A DNA stretch of 64,000 bases from Hyaloperonospora brassicae (GCA_947650285.1 CANTFL010000363.1:62001-126000); one strand, 5' to 3'; numbered from the stretch's first letter, positions 22,849 through 34,257 are shown. Numbers and translations are program-made. Notes: a model not told the origin generated them from the letters alone.

Positions 22849-24463
22849 ATGTCTATGCGAGGTGATTCGAAGACAACACAGCCTGCTGCTGTGCCAGCCT
22901 CTGCAGCAGACGCTTCTTCGTCTGCTGCTTGTTCTCCGTCTGCATCAGAAGGTGCTGCAGACGCACGCGGTATCGCAATACGTGCAAATGATGACCTTGT
23001 CAATGAGGTCATCAATTCTGGCGAGTCAGACGTGCCTGACTCGCGCAACGTACTAGAGGCATCCCGATCACCGGCGGTGCCTCATCGTTTGTCAAGAGTA
23101 CTGTCGAACGAGCGGACTCGTGAAATGCAACACAGTCCGTTCGGCAGTGATGATGAACTCTATGGTGAGAAATACTATGCCTCACCAGTATCAACTCGCG
23201 CTTCTCCGCAAGAGCGTGATGACGATGGTATGAGCCGTCGTTATTCTCAAAGCCGTGGTACCGAAACAGGTACCACATAGAATCGTGGTGAGCTCAAGCC
23301 GTGGCGCTTGCCCAACCAGCTCATCAATAGACTGTCTCACGAGACAATCCAGCATCATCGAATTTCTTTATTCGATGAATCCGAGCTTCATGGCTTAGGA
23401 CCCAGCGCGAGTAACTTTCGCGCTGAAGAAGATTTCTATTTCGATGCCTTCCTTAGGCATCGATGGTATAATGGTAACCAAAAGCGTGACAAGAACTCGC
23501 TTTTGGCATCGTGGAACGCGTTCGTCCAAAATGTCAAGAATTTTGGACGAGAAGGGTGGCTCCAAAAACTTGAAGCGGTACGCATCAAGGTTGAAAAGCG
23601 AACGCCAACCGATGCCAGGTAACGGTTGCATCGTTTGTCGAGTGAGGCAGACCTCCCTTGCCTCACTTGGGGAGATCCTTGTGCGAGTTGTGTTGACAAC
23701 TCGCAACGTGCACATAGGGACGTGTATTCCCTAAGTTCGCCCTGGGGAAGGGCACCCATCTCGGCGAGATGCGGGACGCGATTGCAAATTTGCAATCCGT
23801 CTACAAGCGCCAAAAGCGCGTGTTTACCGATCGTCCCTCGGACCAATCGGATGAGTCTCGTCATACTGGTGGACGAGACCTTCAACGTCAGCCATCAGCT
23901 GGAAATGAGATCCCAGTTGTCAAAGGAAGGTGGGTACCCACGCCACCGGACGAGGTAACACGTCCATGATTTTAAATTGCCACAGTGGATCAAGATACGC
24001 TCCACAAGAAAGCGTTGACCACCGTGGATATCCACCAGTGGTTCCGGTCGCGGTGGAAAGTCAAGGTCCGGCTCAGCCGCCAGACCTGCACGAGACTTTG
24101 GGTAACCACTAGGGTTACCTGACCGAGCTGAGGGAGGACGTCGACCCCGAATACGATCGTTGACACTCCTTGAAGTCGGAGGTGCGACGTCTTCGTGCTG
24201 ATCGGGAGAAGGATTGATCGGGATTTTCTTTTGCTCAGCTTGAGAGTGAACGCGAGAGACGTCGTTTGCGCGACGAGCTGGAGACAGCTCTTCGCAAGGC
24301 TGCGTCGATGAAGGACCAACTCTTTTCGACGAAGGACCATCTTAAGTGTTTATATCGTGATTACAAGAATCTGTTGGAGATTCTTGAGCACGCCGGTTAT
24401 CTCCGTTCTCGCAAGAGGCCTCGTACTGATGGTACAAGCGAAGACGGCCAACATAAAACATAG
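22849..24463 (+). pseudogene. Antisense ORF of the gypsy element, copy A
   Basis: Encoded opposite to gag-pol, starting about 130 bases inside the 3' LTR. The ATG at 22849 opens an Ala/Ser-rich region (to about residue 65), then an acidic/Ser/Arg-rich region. The conserved core begins with K-P-W-R-L-P (about 23295) and contains W-N-A-F-V-Q-N-V-K-N-F-G-R-E-G-W, then C-L-T-W-G-D-P-C-A-S-C-V-D-N-S. The C-terminus (from about 24113) is a charged coiled coil ending in a basic R-K-R-P-R tail. Stops at 23278 and 23620 and a 2-base loss near 23770 break it. The lesions differ from those of copy B, so the ancestor was open. About 538 codons. Function unknown. No membrane segment or catalytic motif seen. 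Confidence 0.7.
23896..24060 (-). pseudogene. pol: pol of copy A: chromodomain
   Basis: Reads P-L-V-D-I-H-G-G-Q-R-F-L-V-E-R-I-L, then Y-L-V-R-W-R-G-Y-P-P and D-N-W-D, the usual chromodomain pattern, ending at a TGA (23896-23898). It lies wholly inside the plus-strand antisense ORF, so the same bases are read both ways. Confidence 0.75.
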
Positions 24464-24469
24464 AATGTG

Positions 24470-25900
24470 TGCGCCTGCGAGGCAACTCAATCGTGTATAT
24501 ATTTCCCTTGCGATGCTATACAAGAAAGGGACCAATGTATTTCGGCAGTAGTTTACTACTGCCGACACTAGTGACTGCATGTCCAGGTAAGTTTACCGCA
24601 GACAGTAGTACTAGGTCGTTAACCTTAAATGAAAGAACATTTGCTCTTCCATTCTTGTCTGCGTTCCGTTTCTGGCGGTCCACCGCATTTGCGATGGAGT
24701 CTTGAACGAAGCGGACTATCGCCTCTCGAGCCAGCAGGAAGTTCTCTGCTTACTCTTTGTTTTGTCTTTCAGTGCGCTTCGTGCGCACTGCTAAGAGATC
24801 GTTCTCTTCTTCAACGAGGGTGTCTTCTTCCTCGCTGTAATTATCGTTGACGATGCCGAATATTCCAGCATCGTCATCATTGTCTGATGTAGCAGCAGCG
24901 TCATCGCTACTGCTAAGCTCGATTTCCTCGATGTCGACGTTGTCGACATTGGCATCAAACGTATCGGTGTGAGCGGTGATACGTGATGAGCAAGAGCCAA
25001 AACGGTTTTAGCTCGAGCGAGTCTTTCCCCCCCATAACTCAAAGTCACTCTATATAAGGGCGGGAATACGTGTTAGGCGTAATCCATTCACGTAGAACGG
25101 TGTATGCGTTGTACACGCACGCACAGAATTATTGATCGCAAACTCAACCATCGGCAAGAACTCACTTCAATGTGAAAAGGAGTGAACATGTCCACGAAGA
25201 ATTTCTTCGACGACACGGTTCGCCCGTTCATTCTGACCATCCGTTTCGGGATGATCAGAGGTTGACATCTTCAACCGTGTTCCCAATGTGCGGAACGCGG
25301 TTTGCCAAAACCCCGCCGTGAACCGAGGGTCACGGTCGGACACGAGTTCACGGGGTAAACCGTGGAGTCGAAACACAGTGTCGATAAAGACACGCGCACA
25401 TATGTGGGCGTTTATCGATTATGTTTCTGCAGCAAGATGTAACATCTTGCTGAAACGATCCACAAACACAAGACTACCATTATTCTTGTTAGTGGCTTCG
25501 AGAAAACCGAAGACAAAGTCCATAGACACGGAATTCCAACACTCTGCCGGGACCTGAAGAGGTTGTAACGGTGCACGGGATGAAGAGCTAGGCTTCACCT
25601 GTTGACAGACCTCGCAAGAACGAATGTACTTGCGAAAAAAACTGATACTGGCGGGGCCAGTAAACGTCACGACTGACCGTGAGATAAGTCTTTTTTTGGC
25701 CACGATGCCCGCCAGAGAGCGCATCGTGACATTCGAACATGATGCGTAATCGCAATTCATCATGATCGGGAACGACGATACGAGGCGTGTCGTCGGCAAC
25801 TGCTGTGTAGTACGGTAGGCCTTTGTGAGTCGTGTACCGAACCATCGAAGAACGGTACAGACCCGGCCAATCCGACAAGGATTTCCGGGATGGGTTCGCT
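24470..25900 (-). pseudogene. pol: pol of copy A: integrase, acidic insert and GPY/F module
   Basis: Zinc-finger part: E-C-H-D-A-L-S-G-G-H and C-E-V-C (about 25600-25800). Catalytic core: S-M-D-F-V-F-G-F with the first Asp, S-D-R-D-P-R-F with the second, and H-P-E-T-D-G-Q-N-E-R with the Glu (to about 25260). An Asp/Glu-rich insert follows (about 24800-24950), then K-Y-I-G-P-F (about 24530) and R-T-H-S-M-F-Y-V-G-R. Several frameshifts separate these blocks. Integrase would insert the DNA copy. Confidence 0.8.
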
Positions 25901-25953
25901 AGAGACCCATCAAACGAAGAAGAATCATATCTCCTGCGTATTCTTTCCGCACG

Positions 25954-26460
25954 TCATCGAGTAAAGACGACGACGGCACATTGATTGAAAGTGCCGCAAC
26001 AGTAAGCAAGGCCTAATTTGTTGACTCGGGTCGTTGGCTCGAAGTCGGGCCGACGTGATAGCGCATCAGCGAAAAAATTTAGTCGTCCTGGCTTGTACTC
26101 CACGGAGAAGTTGTACTCCGCGAAGAAAGACAACCACCTCGCCATCCTTTGCAAGATATGTGGACTGTTTACGGTCGTGCGTAGTGACGGATGGTCCGTA
26201 TAGACGATGAACGGTTTATCTCCGAGGAGATAGACGCGAAACTTAGCCAGTGCGTACTTCATAGCAAAGAGTTCCTTGTCATGCACTGGGTAATTACGCT
26301 CAGCTGCTTGCAGCTGACGCGACTGATAACAGATGACGCGCTTCGCGCCATCTGCATCGACCTGCTAAACGCACAGCCGATTGCAAAATCGTTGGCGTCA
26401 TAGACCACATGAAATGGTCTGTCCTGATCTGCAATCGCCAAGATGGGCGATTACATCAAG
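25954..26460 (-). pseudogene. pol: pol of copy A: RNase H domain
   Basis: Contains V-Y-D-A-N-D-F-A-I-G-C, a frame change, then H-D-K-E-L-F-A-M-K-Y-A-L, V-Y-T-D-H-P-S-L-R and A-D-A-L-S-R-R-P at the end. Unlike copy B, it keeps the 19-base stretch before the Glu motif. It would degrade the RNA template strand. Confidence 0.75.
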
Positions 26461-28437
26461 CTTTTGTTAATACCTTCAAAGGAAAGCTGACAGTCAGCGT
26501 TCCATGACCACTTCACATTTTTCTTAAGTGAACAAGAAAGATGCACCGTCATACCGGCGTAATTGCGCGAGTACTTGCGCCAGTACGCCGCTAGTCCAAG
26601 GAACTTCCTTAGTCCCTTGACATCGACCGGCACAGGCCAGTCGATGATCGCCTTGATCTTTTCGGTATCAGGGCGTACGTCGTGTTTACCCACGATGCAC
26701 CCAAGAAGTGGTATTTCGCTTAGCCGCAAATATACACTTCTTGAGGTTTGCGTACAACTTATGCTTGCGCATAAGTTGAAGAACCCGACAAACGTGAGTT
26801 CTATGAACTTCAACGTCCGTCTTTCCTTCCATAGCCCGGCTATGGACGAACACATCGTCGAACTAAGTCGGTGCGAAGTCTCGCACCGGTCTCAACAGAT
26901 TTGTGACACATCTGTTGAATGTTGCAGGGGCATTACTCAGCCCCTGTGGCATAACTAGCCACTCCCACAGCATCCCGCTGGGGGTACTCACTGCTGTGTA
27001 CGGGATGTCCCGTTCACGTATGAGGATCTGATAGAACCCATCCATCAGATCCATGGACGAAAAGATGTTACTCTTTGACATACCATGTATGATTACGTCC
27101 TTCCTCGGTATCTCCGTCTGAGCCGGTACCGTTGCAGCATTCAATTTGTTGAATGCGTGTACTATCCGCCATCCTCCTGTGGCCTTTCGCACACAGAAGG
27201 TCGGAGAGCTGTGAGAGGATGTTGATCCCCTCACACGGTCCGCTGCTAAGCGATCGGCAAAGAACTTGTCGATCGCTAGTACTTGTTCACGAGGCAGTGG
27301 CCACTGCTTCATGACACAGTACTTCGATCCCGGTTAGAGCTCGATCTCGTGTCGAGTGCCTTTGTCCTTAGGCAACTCGCAAGGTACGGATTCAGGGAAT
27401 ACATCCTTGAATTCGATCAAATTCTGATACAAAGGATTTGCCTGAAGCGACTTCCAGGATTGAGATCCATATCTCTCAATCTGAGTCTTCCCATGTAGGA
27501 CACTTTCGTCCATCGATGAACTGCTGAGAACCCTCTCGGCCTCAGTAAACACCGTTACCGATCGAATATCGGTAACGTACTCGTCCTCCGTGACGAGTAT
27601 GCAGATCTGCTTGACTTTGCCACTACGCAGATCACGCAAGAATCGTTTCGGTTTTAGCGTCGGCAGTTGAATTATCTTCGAAGTTAACTTCGGAGGCGCA
27701 ACCAGATCAAGCGTGTAAGCACCTAAGCTTGATCCATCATTAACAAAGACATTCAGTCTCTCGATTGCCTCCTGGGAAATCACTTCCACAGGATCTGGGA
27801 GAGCTTTCTCCTCAATGTAGTGATCATCTACATTGTGCTCTTGTGCCGTCGTGCTAACGACCGTACCACAAATGAGGCCATCGCACTTGCTCGTAGTACA
27901 CCCACGTGAGTGTGGGCGTTCGAAGATATTCGTCAGGTGATTGTCTGAGGAACAAGTAGCTGGTATCGTAACCGATCGATACTGCCAACTCACCCTTGGC
28001 TTATATCTCCTGAGCCAAGGGAAACCTAAGATGACGTCGAACTTGTCATCCAAGTCAAGCACGATGAAATCATCATCGTAATGTTCGCCTTTTAACGTGT
28101 AGTGGATTCCAACTACACGTTTCTTCACAGTGATCGATGCGCCTGTCACTAGACGCACCGTCATCTTTGTTGGAGAAATGTCCCGCTCCACGAAGTTGAA
28201 ACTTCCTGCCTCTAGAGACTGGCAACGAACGAAATTGTTCGACGCCCCACAGTCAACTAGGGCGCGAAGTGACAAGTCTTTTGTCACTTCTAACTTCAAG
28301 GTGATGAGAGACACCTCATCATCAGGTGCAGAGACACACAGAAATTGTGTGTCGGGAGCAACCTTCTTCAGGAGATTTGCAATTTCTCTTGATGTTGCTG
28401 GATCAGTAGGGCGCTCCGCCCCAACCTATCCCGACCG
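26461..28437 (-). pseudogene. pol: pol of copy A: protease and reverse transcriptase
   Basis: Protease (28314 downward) has V-D-C-G-A-S and keeps the classical I-L-G-F-P-W-L motif. A linker of about 150 residues leads to F-P-E-S-V-P-C-E-L-P-K-D-K-G-T-R-H and RT. A TAA near 27332-27334 interrupts the frame, which resumes at 27312 with the K-Q-W-P-L-P-R block and runs to M-P-Q-G-L-S-N-A-P-A-T-F. A frameshift near 26870 falls before the FDD catalytic box. The thumb region continues to 26461. Upstream, the -1 frame from gag holds a stop. Confidence 0.8.
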
Positions 28438-29543
28438 TTTTTTGATGGTCCACTTTGCTGTTGCGACTTCGCAACAGCAACAAACCCTCGCCCTCCAGTT
28501 CTTCTTGCTGGTCGGTGAATACTGCGCTCAGCACCTCGAGGTACTGAGCGGGGGACACTGCATTCGTATGCATACTGTCCCAGTTTGTGACAGCGATGGC
28601 ATCTCACCATTTGCTTGTCGTTCATAGGGCGAGGTTTCTCGCCCTCGACTTGACAGAGGTCCATTGGTTCTGGACCTCCGACTGCTAATCGTCTTTGTGG
28701 ACGATGCGGGGTCAACGTAGCGTGAGACTGCCTCACAGTATAATCTTCTTGCTCCGCTGAGAAGATTGCCTCTGAGGGCCTCTTTAGCTCTCCCCGAAAC
28801 AACCGGTCCCTAACAGGAACGTCTGAAAGCCCTTGAATGAATATTGTGATCAACACAAACCCACTCACAGGGTTCACTACAATGCAGCGTGCAAGGTAGC
28901 GTACGTGCTGAGCGTAAGCGTGAACCTTACGCTTACCCTGTTTTATTCCGAAGAGTTCAGAGAGTGTCCTGAACTCTGCTCTGGGCGGCTCGAAAGTCTC
29001 ACTGGGCAGGGTCTTGAATATCCTCAGCGACCCAAACACATGTGGATCGTACAACTTGAGGTTCAGGGCCCAAGCTCTGGCTTCTCCTGCCAGTTTAGAC
29101 TGAGCGAATGAGACTTGCATTCGCTCATCGTCGATGCGACGAGCATCGATGGCATCGTCCAGCTCGACGAACCATCTCAACAGGGAGTCTTCCTCGACTC
29201 CGTGATACTTGGAGACCTCTAGTTTTAGAGACTCCCGTCGACGCTCACGCGTTAGCTCTGCGGACTGAGACTGTTGTTGTCTCAGTGCTTCGGTCCGCTG
29301 GTGATCTTGTTGTTGTAACTAGGTCACCTGCGCTCGCGACTCATCAAGTTCTCGTTGCAAGAACTTGCTGATTACGGCATGTTGCTGGTCCCTATCCCTT
29401 GAGGATAGCATGGCCCAAATGGCTTCCTCGCCAACGGTCGATCTCATTCGTTCGATCGCACTCCATTCGATGTCGCTCAAATGGGAGTAGCTCTCACGGG
29501 TTCCGTAAAAGCTTTCACCGTCTACATCTTCCAACATGTTCAT
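28368..29543 (-). pseudogene. gag: gag of copy A, one internal stop
   Basis: 392 codons with a TAG at 29319-29321, the same codon as in copy 1. The protein differs from copy 1 at very few positions (for example Glu instead of Lys in the F-R-T-L-S stretch). The zinc knuckle again has Gln in place of His. It is followed in -1 by pol. Confidence 0.85.
28400..28443 (-). promoter_or_regulatory. -1 ribosomal frameshift signal (gag-pol), copy A
   Basis: Same sequence as at 4001-4044, on the minus strand: A AAA AAC (28443 down to 28437), short spacer, imperfect stem. The -1 frame contains the same early TAG as copy 1, so both are now closed. Confidence 0.55.
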
Positions 29544-29572
29544 GTTGGGCGATGGGGTTGTGGTCCTTGGAC

Positions 29573-29591
29573 GGACTACAAAGTGCTACCA
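29573..29591 (-). promoter_or_regulatory. Primer binding site of copy A
   Basis: Minus strand TGGTAGCACTTTGTAGTCC, two bases after the 5' LTR and identical to the sites in copies 1 and B. Confidence 0.6.
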
Positions 29592-29593
29592 GG

Positions 29594-30032
29594 TGTAACC
29601 GAGCACTGTTGACTACGTACTGGTTGACCAGTACGGAGTATACTTCCACTGACGACAGATGTCGACAGTGCCCTTCTAGGTGTTTAAGGAACACAGAGTA
29701 AGGAAAGGAGACCAAGTAGTCAGACTAGTCTCTGGTAAAAGTAAAACTGTATTAATATATTTAAGTCCTATAACTTCTTGAATCTTCTGTTGTCCTGACT
29801 TAATTATACCAATATAACTGAATGTATGATGACGTCTACTCACCACCCATTGCGCGCGTCTAGCAGCGATTGGTGGGTTGATACCATCACGATATTAACC
29901 AATGTGTAGACCCTTCGGTCATCTCAGCAATATCACCATGTCTGTGATATTGTTAAAACAATATTCGACTAAATATTCTTTATTGTCAAATTGTTTCAAT
30001 GACAATTTCATGTAACGGACTACCTCGTTACA
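29594..30032 (-). repeat. 5' LTR of copy A
   Basis: 439 bp. On the minus strand it starts TGTAACGAGG and ends CTCGGTTACA, the same end as the copy 1 5' LTR. The bases beyond 30032 lead within about 50 bp into the LINE remnant. Confidence 0.9.
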
Positions 30033-30083
30033 CTTAAAGGGGTAGAATCATGGTTGACGTATTCGTGGGCTGACAGCTCTTAG

Positions 30084-31885
30084 ATTATTTACGAAAGAAA
30101 GAGCCTGTATAAACCGCGTAAAAATGACAAACTGCGGCCCTGTATACTGGTGCACCTCCAGCTCCAGCGCATTTGGGTATCAACTAACTCAAGTGTTCTT
30201 CCCATAGTCGGTGAAAAAGAGCACCAGCTGGCCAATCTATGGCGATGGAGACTGGCAATCCTGTCAAGTTCACGTGAGATTGCCATTGGCACGCAGCTTC
30301 ACGTTCACTGGCATATTGAATTTCGGAACCCATCACCTCTGGCTCATGTTAACGCCTGGGCACACACATCGAATGGCCGCGTAACAGGAATTTTATACGA
30401 CCTAAATTTCGAAAAGTCGAACACCATCGTCGTGGAGGAAGCAATATTGTTATACATTGGATGTAGCTGAGGATACGATACCAGATCAGCCGACGGCGGT
30501 CGACTGTCAACTGCTTTAGGAAAGACAACTGAAACATTTTACAATATTTACGACACATACACGACTGCAATGCATGCTATAGAAAGTGCTCGACATCATC
30601 GCAAAACGACATGCTCTTCTGGAATGAAAGAAACAACCGTTTCGGTATTATATAATATGATAGAGGCACGTCAACTCCGCTGAAAGGTCAACTTCAAGCT
30701 GTAGCGCGAAGTAGCGGCTGACAAAACGCCACCCGACAACAGACATCAGCTACATTGTGGACGCACGGCCACGAGCTCATAGACCAGATTTGGTTCAGTT
30801 ATCGCGTCGCGACAAAACAGTTCCAGCTCCATCATACTAGGCGTGCACTCGATCCATCACGTGGCAAGCGGCAGTGCTGCTACAAAGTGACGAAAAAATT
30901 GGAATTCACCTTTTGAGCCTGTCCGTGTGCCCAAGCCTGCATGACATAGCTTGTTTGTAATTGAACCAGTCAACGGTAGAAGATACACCCATTGCACGGA
31001 TTTCATGCGCATAGCGCCAGACAAAGGGCGCCGAGACTGTTACGTGTAAAAATTAGACATCCTAGTCGGGACCATCCCGACAAATCGAAGGACTACGTCG
31101 CCGTCTGAAAGCGTTTGTGGCATATTCTTATCCGTGCTTGTCTTACCTGTTTATGGGTCCAAAGAAACAGGGTCAAGTTCTTACATGAACGCGCTACGAT
31201 CGCCGATAGCGTGGAACATGAGCTTACGGTAACTTTGCGCTGAGTTGCCAAGCGGGAGTATCGACACTCCGAACCAAAAACATTGTGTGCACGCTTGCTC
31301 TTATGCCAGAGCGAGCTCGAATGAATATCTATGAGGTCAGCACCTTGGGTGCTCAGCCCCGTACAAATTTCGGCCTCGAACGATAATACCGGCTTTACTA
31401 GCTAGACTAAGGATGTACCGACATCTCATATCCAAATGAAACAACAAACTAGTCTGTCTCTCTGTATTATATTATACACCGTTTAAGTTGAAAATTGTGT
31501 AGATCTGATATTCCTAAGCCCGAGGGAAATGCCGTTGCTCAATTGGGTACGGTGGTTGCTCGGGGCTAACCACCGTCGACGACGCTTTCGGAACTTGTCC
31601 AATTATACTGCAGTGTCCTTGTGACGAACAGGCACCGTTTTAAATCCGGCGTGGCCGCTCGGCCTGTCGGTTTGAAAAGTTTGCAAATACCAAAGCAAGC
31701 GTACGTACCGCGCTGGATCCCCGAGAATACTGCTTTGTTGAAGGTGGGACACATATGATGGGCCGCTAGAAGGCTGTTGCGACCGTCACTGTCACGGGTA
31801 ACACAAACATAGGGACACGTGAGGATAAATGATTTTTACCGATCACATACATTCGGATTTTATCAGAATAAAAAAACTTTCCATT
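30084..31885 (+). pseudogene. LINE 3' end: RT C-terminus and RNase H-like remnant, copy 1
   Basis: About 1.8 kb in direct orientation, closely matching 45894-47690. Conserved peptide pieces around 30780-31250 fit the end of a LINE RT: a K-T-L-E-F/C-P-C-A-Q type zinc segment, R-H-P-S-R-D-H-P-D-K, and an L-W/K-R-N-R motif. A region near 31530-31690 matches in position the RNase H that follows RT in such LINEs. Stops and indels are frequent. A shared AATAAA lies near the end (about 31867). Family assignment is from recalled LINE patterns, not a search. Confidence 0.5.
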
Positions 31886-31914
31886 TTCCCCTCGTCCGGA
31901 ATAATATCTTTGTG

Positions 31915-32180
31915 ACTTTTCTACCCCAACTTTCTTTTCCCTCGACCGAATGTGTGCGCATACCGTACCTTTAACGCGTGGCACGAGAACGTCGTCGACA
32001 GTAAACATTCCCGGCTCTACTCCCGCGCAACCTATGGCCGAGCAAGAATAATGCCCGAGGCAGACCCTCACTGATTCTAGATTCCGCAATGGAGGATTCT
32101 TGTCAAGGACGGGCTTCCGTCATCGGTTGCCCGTCATCGGCTGCCCGTGATAAGTTGCTCGTAGCCAATCACTAGCAATT
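31915..32180 (-). repeat. Repeat Z with conserved peptide, copy 1
   Basis: Minus-strand similarity to 60340-60660. Over about 60 codons both copies share a frame with no stop or indel, from N-P-P-L-R-N through R-V-C-L-G, G-C, G-V-E, T-V-D, R-V-K and C-A-H to V-G-V-E-K. Several of the base differences are silent. Upstream on the minus strand lie iterated 14-base units of the type TGATNACGGGCANC. I do not recognise the protein. A DNA transposon end is a reasonable guess. Confidence 0.45.
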
Positions 32181-32289
32181 AGGTATTTGTAATTAGAGCA
32201 GAAATCTCAAAACCAGTATTACAAATGCACAAAAGTCCCAAAACCAGTACTTTTCTCAACTTGAGTATAAAAAATACGCTGAATAGTTT

Positions 32290-32900
32290 CAACCACATAA
32301 TACTGGACTGCAACATGGGACAAGAAACTGCTTGATTGCTAGGGATAAGCGAGACTCTAGTAAGTCAAAGAGGCAATTGCAGCAATTGCGACACAAGTGA
32401 AGATTCTGGGTTTGTGCCTTCCCAACCAGACATTCACCAAGAGGGTTCGTACCAGAAGTATTATCAGCCGCAGCATTTTGGACCCCCCGCAATCTCAGCC
32501 GCCGCCATTTCAGCAACTCCGCTGTTTGGCGATGCAGCCTCAGCTGCATTATGAACAGTCGAAACTTTCATTGCAGCAGTACGGCCAGTCGCATGCGTCG
32601 CTTCCGCAGTACGCTCAGTTCAGTCATCAGTGCAGCATTATAATCAGCTGCATCCTTCAATAATGCTTCCCAGTCCCTAAACGCTTTTGCCTGATGGGTA
32701 GCACGGTCAGCACCTTCAGCTTGCGCCGACCCAAGACAGGACCTTTCCCTCAATGCATCATCTCAGTTACTTCCCCCTGCATGCCCCCCACCCCTCTTTG
32801 AGCCCGGAAATACACGAACCGATGCTCGCGTCGCCCAGGGCTGGAAATTGGGCGCCTGGATATGATGACAGATACCGCGATCCTCGAGGAACCATATTCT
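32290..32900 (+). pseudogene. Gln/Pro-rich decayed coding remnant
   Basis: Plus-strand translation around 32440-32700 is rich in Gln, Pro, Tyr and His (for example Q-Q-Y-G-Q, then L-P-Q-Y-A-Q-F). It continues with H-A-P-H-P-S-L-S-P-E-I-H-E-P-M to about 32850. Stops and shifts break it. It may be the gag of the old gypsy element whose integrase and chromodomain lie at 34258-35016. The link is inferred from order only. Confidence 0.35.
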
Positions 32901-34257
32901 TTCGAATAGCATGCTATCGCACTATGGAGTAGGTTGATTCATAGAACAGCATATTCGTAGTGTCTTTAAGAGTAGTTCGCTTGGTATAATTATGGACCAT
33001 TATAATAAGAAATCTGCAGTTCTGTGCAGATCTACCCTCAGCACAGCTGCGCAGTTTGTCATCCAACCCGAAAAGGCGAAATTTTACCCAATGAGGATCG
33101 AATGAGCGATGGGTTCGGCAAATGGGTGCGGGTTAAACTTTCCCTCGTTTTCCAATTAGAATCAATTTACGCCGATCCCATTATTGGCGTGCTGCGCAAG
33201 AAGATATGGAAGAATGCGCGGAACGAAGACTAACTATGCTTCGTCCACGTGCAAAACTCGTGCTACTCCTGCGACTCGATGCCACGACTAACTCGTGCAG
33301 CCTGGAAACAACACGTCGCTGAGTATTTTTACAGCTTATAGGAACGGCTCTGGATTGGAAGATATAGGCGAAGCCTCGAATAGCGGAAGACCGCAGTTAC
33401 TCTTAGCGCGTAGAAACGGCGACACTTCTCTTGTTCGTGTGGATGTAATGAAATGCGTTCACCACAACGTTGTCGTCGATGCTCTCCATGTCGTGTCGTG
33501 AACAAAATCTAGGCCAGGCAGCCAGTGTGACCTCTATAGAAGATTCGAACGGATCAGTATCGGAGAGAGTCGGATCGTAAGCCGGATTATTTTAGGCCTA
33601 ATTGCATTCTGCTAGGTAGTCAGATCGCGTTTTCCCGCGGAGCTATGGGTGGACGAAGTCCGTTCAAATTGTGAGGTGGTCTTATCTTCGTCATATTCAG
33701 CCGATTCGGACGATCTGGCAGAGGCGCGGGGTGTTTCATCAGATCCGAGGAAATAGGCAGATCGCACTGGTCCAGTGGATTGCGGTGACTCACCGGCTGA
33801 CTTGGGCAAAAGAGTAATCACCGATTTTGTTCCGGATCGCGTCAACTTCGCATCTCGGGGACGCTATATCAAAAGTGTAGGTTCCATGTACATGGGTCGC
33901 TTGCTGGTTGTTGGTTAAGCGGAAGCAGCTGACTGTATTCCCATTTTAAAGCAAAGTGATCAAGAAGCCAATTGAGCCTCGTGAGTTCGGATCATGTCAC
34001 GGTCGTGGACGGCCGAGATACACTTCTATTTTTCGCCCAATGCTTGAATGCGTAGACGATCTACCGCGGGGTCTTGATCCACGAGGGCCGATCGATCCTC
34101 TGCAGCTCCGTCTCTACGAGTTCTTGTGCGCGGAAGCGGGCTTAAAATGTGTTCGACACATCTTTCAATGCCATTCTGGACATGTCAAGCTTCTGATCAA
34201 CGTTGCAGAGAGACTTCTTGTACTTTAATTTCTTGGTCGTTGGAGCTTAATAGATAA
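32901..34257. other. Decayed sequence, probably old gypsy interior
   Basis: No intact gene. A peptide N-V-V-V-D-A-L at about 33466-33486 resembles the end of gypsy RNase H (N-V-x-A-D-A-L-S-R). A frame at 33956-34228 ends with V-K-L-L-I-N-V-A-E-R-L-L, which could precede an integrase C-terminus. Evidence is weak. Confidence 0.35.

Larger units (their letters stand above)
22278..30032 (-). mobile_element. Ty3/gypsy chromovirus, copy A (both LTRs)
   Basis: 7,755 bp in minus orientation: 5' LTR 29594-30032, gag, pol, chromodomain, then an opposite-strand ORF (22849-24463 plus) and the 3' LTR 22278-22716. The LTRs differ at only a handful of the 439 positions by eye, so insertion or conversion was recent. 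Flanking pentamers (CGGCA and CTTAA) do not match, so no target duplication is visible. Gag and pol carry stops and frameshifts, so the copy is not autonomous. Confidence 0.9.

Noticed and set aside
24629..24850. Open plus-strand frame opposite the acidic insert and GPY/F module (also at 56852-57040 and 62934-63122)
   Set aside because: It lies opposite well-supported integrase coding sequence outside the antisense gene and has no independent motif; its conservation is explained by pol.
28130..28627. 165-codon frame opposite gag/protease of copy A (and at 3817-4314)
   Set aside because: A shadow of gag-pol on the other strand: identical in both copies because the copies are nearly identical, and absent as a matching frame in copy B.
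22278..30032. Target site duplication for copy A
   Set aside because: The flanking pentamers CGGCA and CTTAA do not match, and shifting the boundaries by a few bases does not help.
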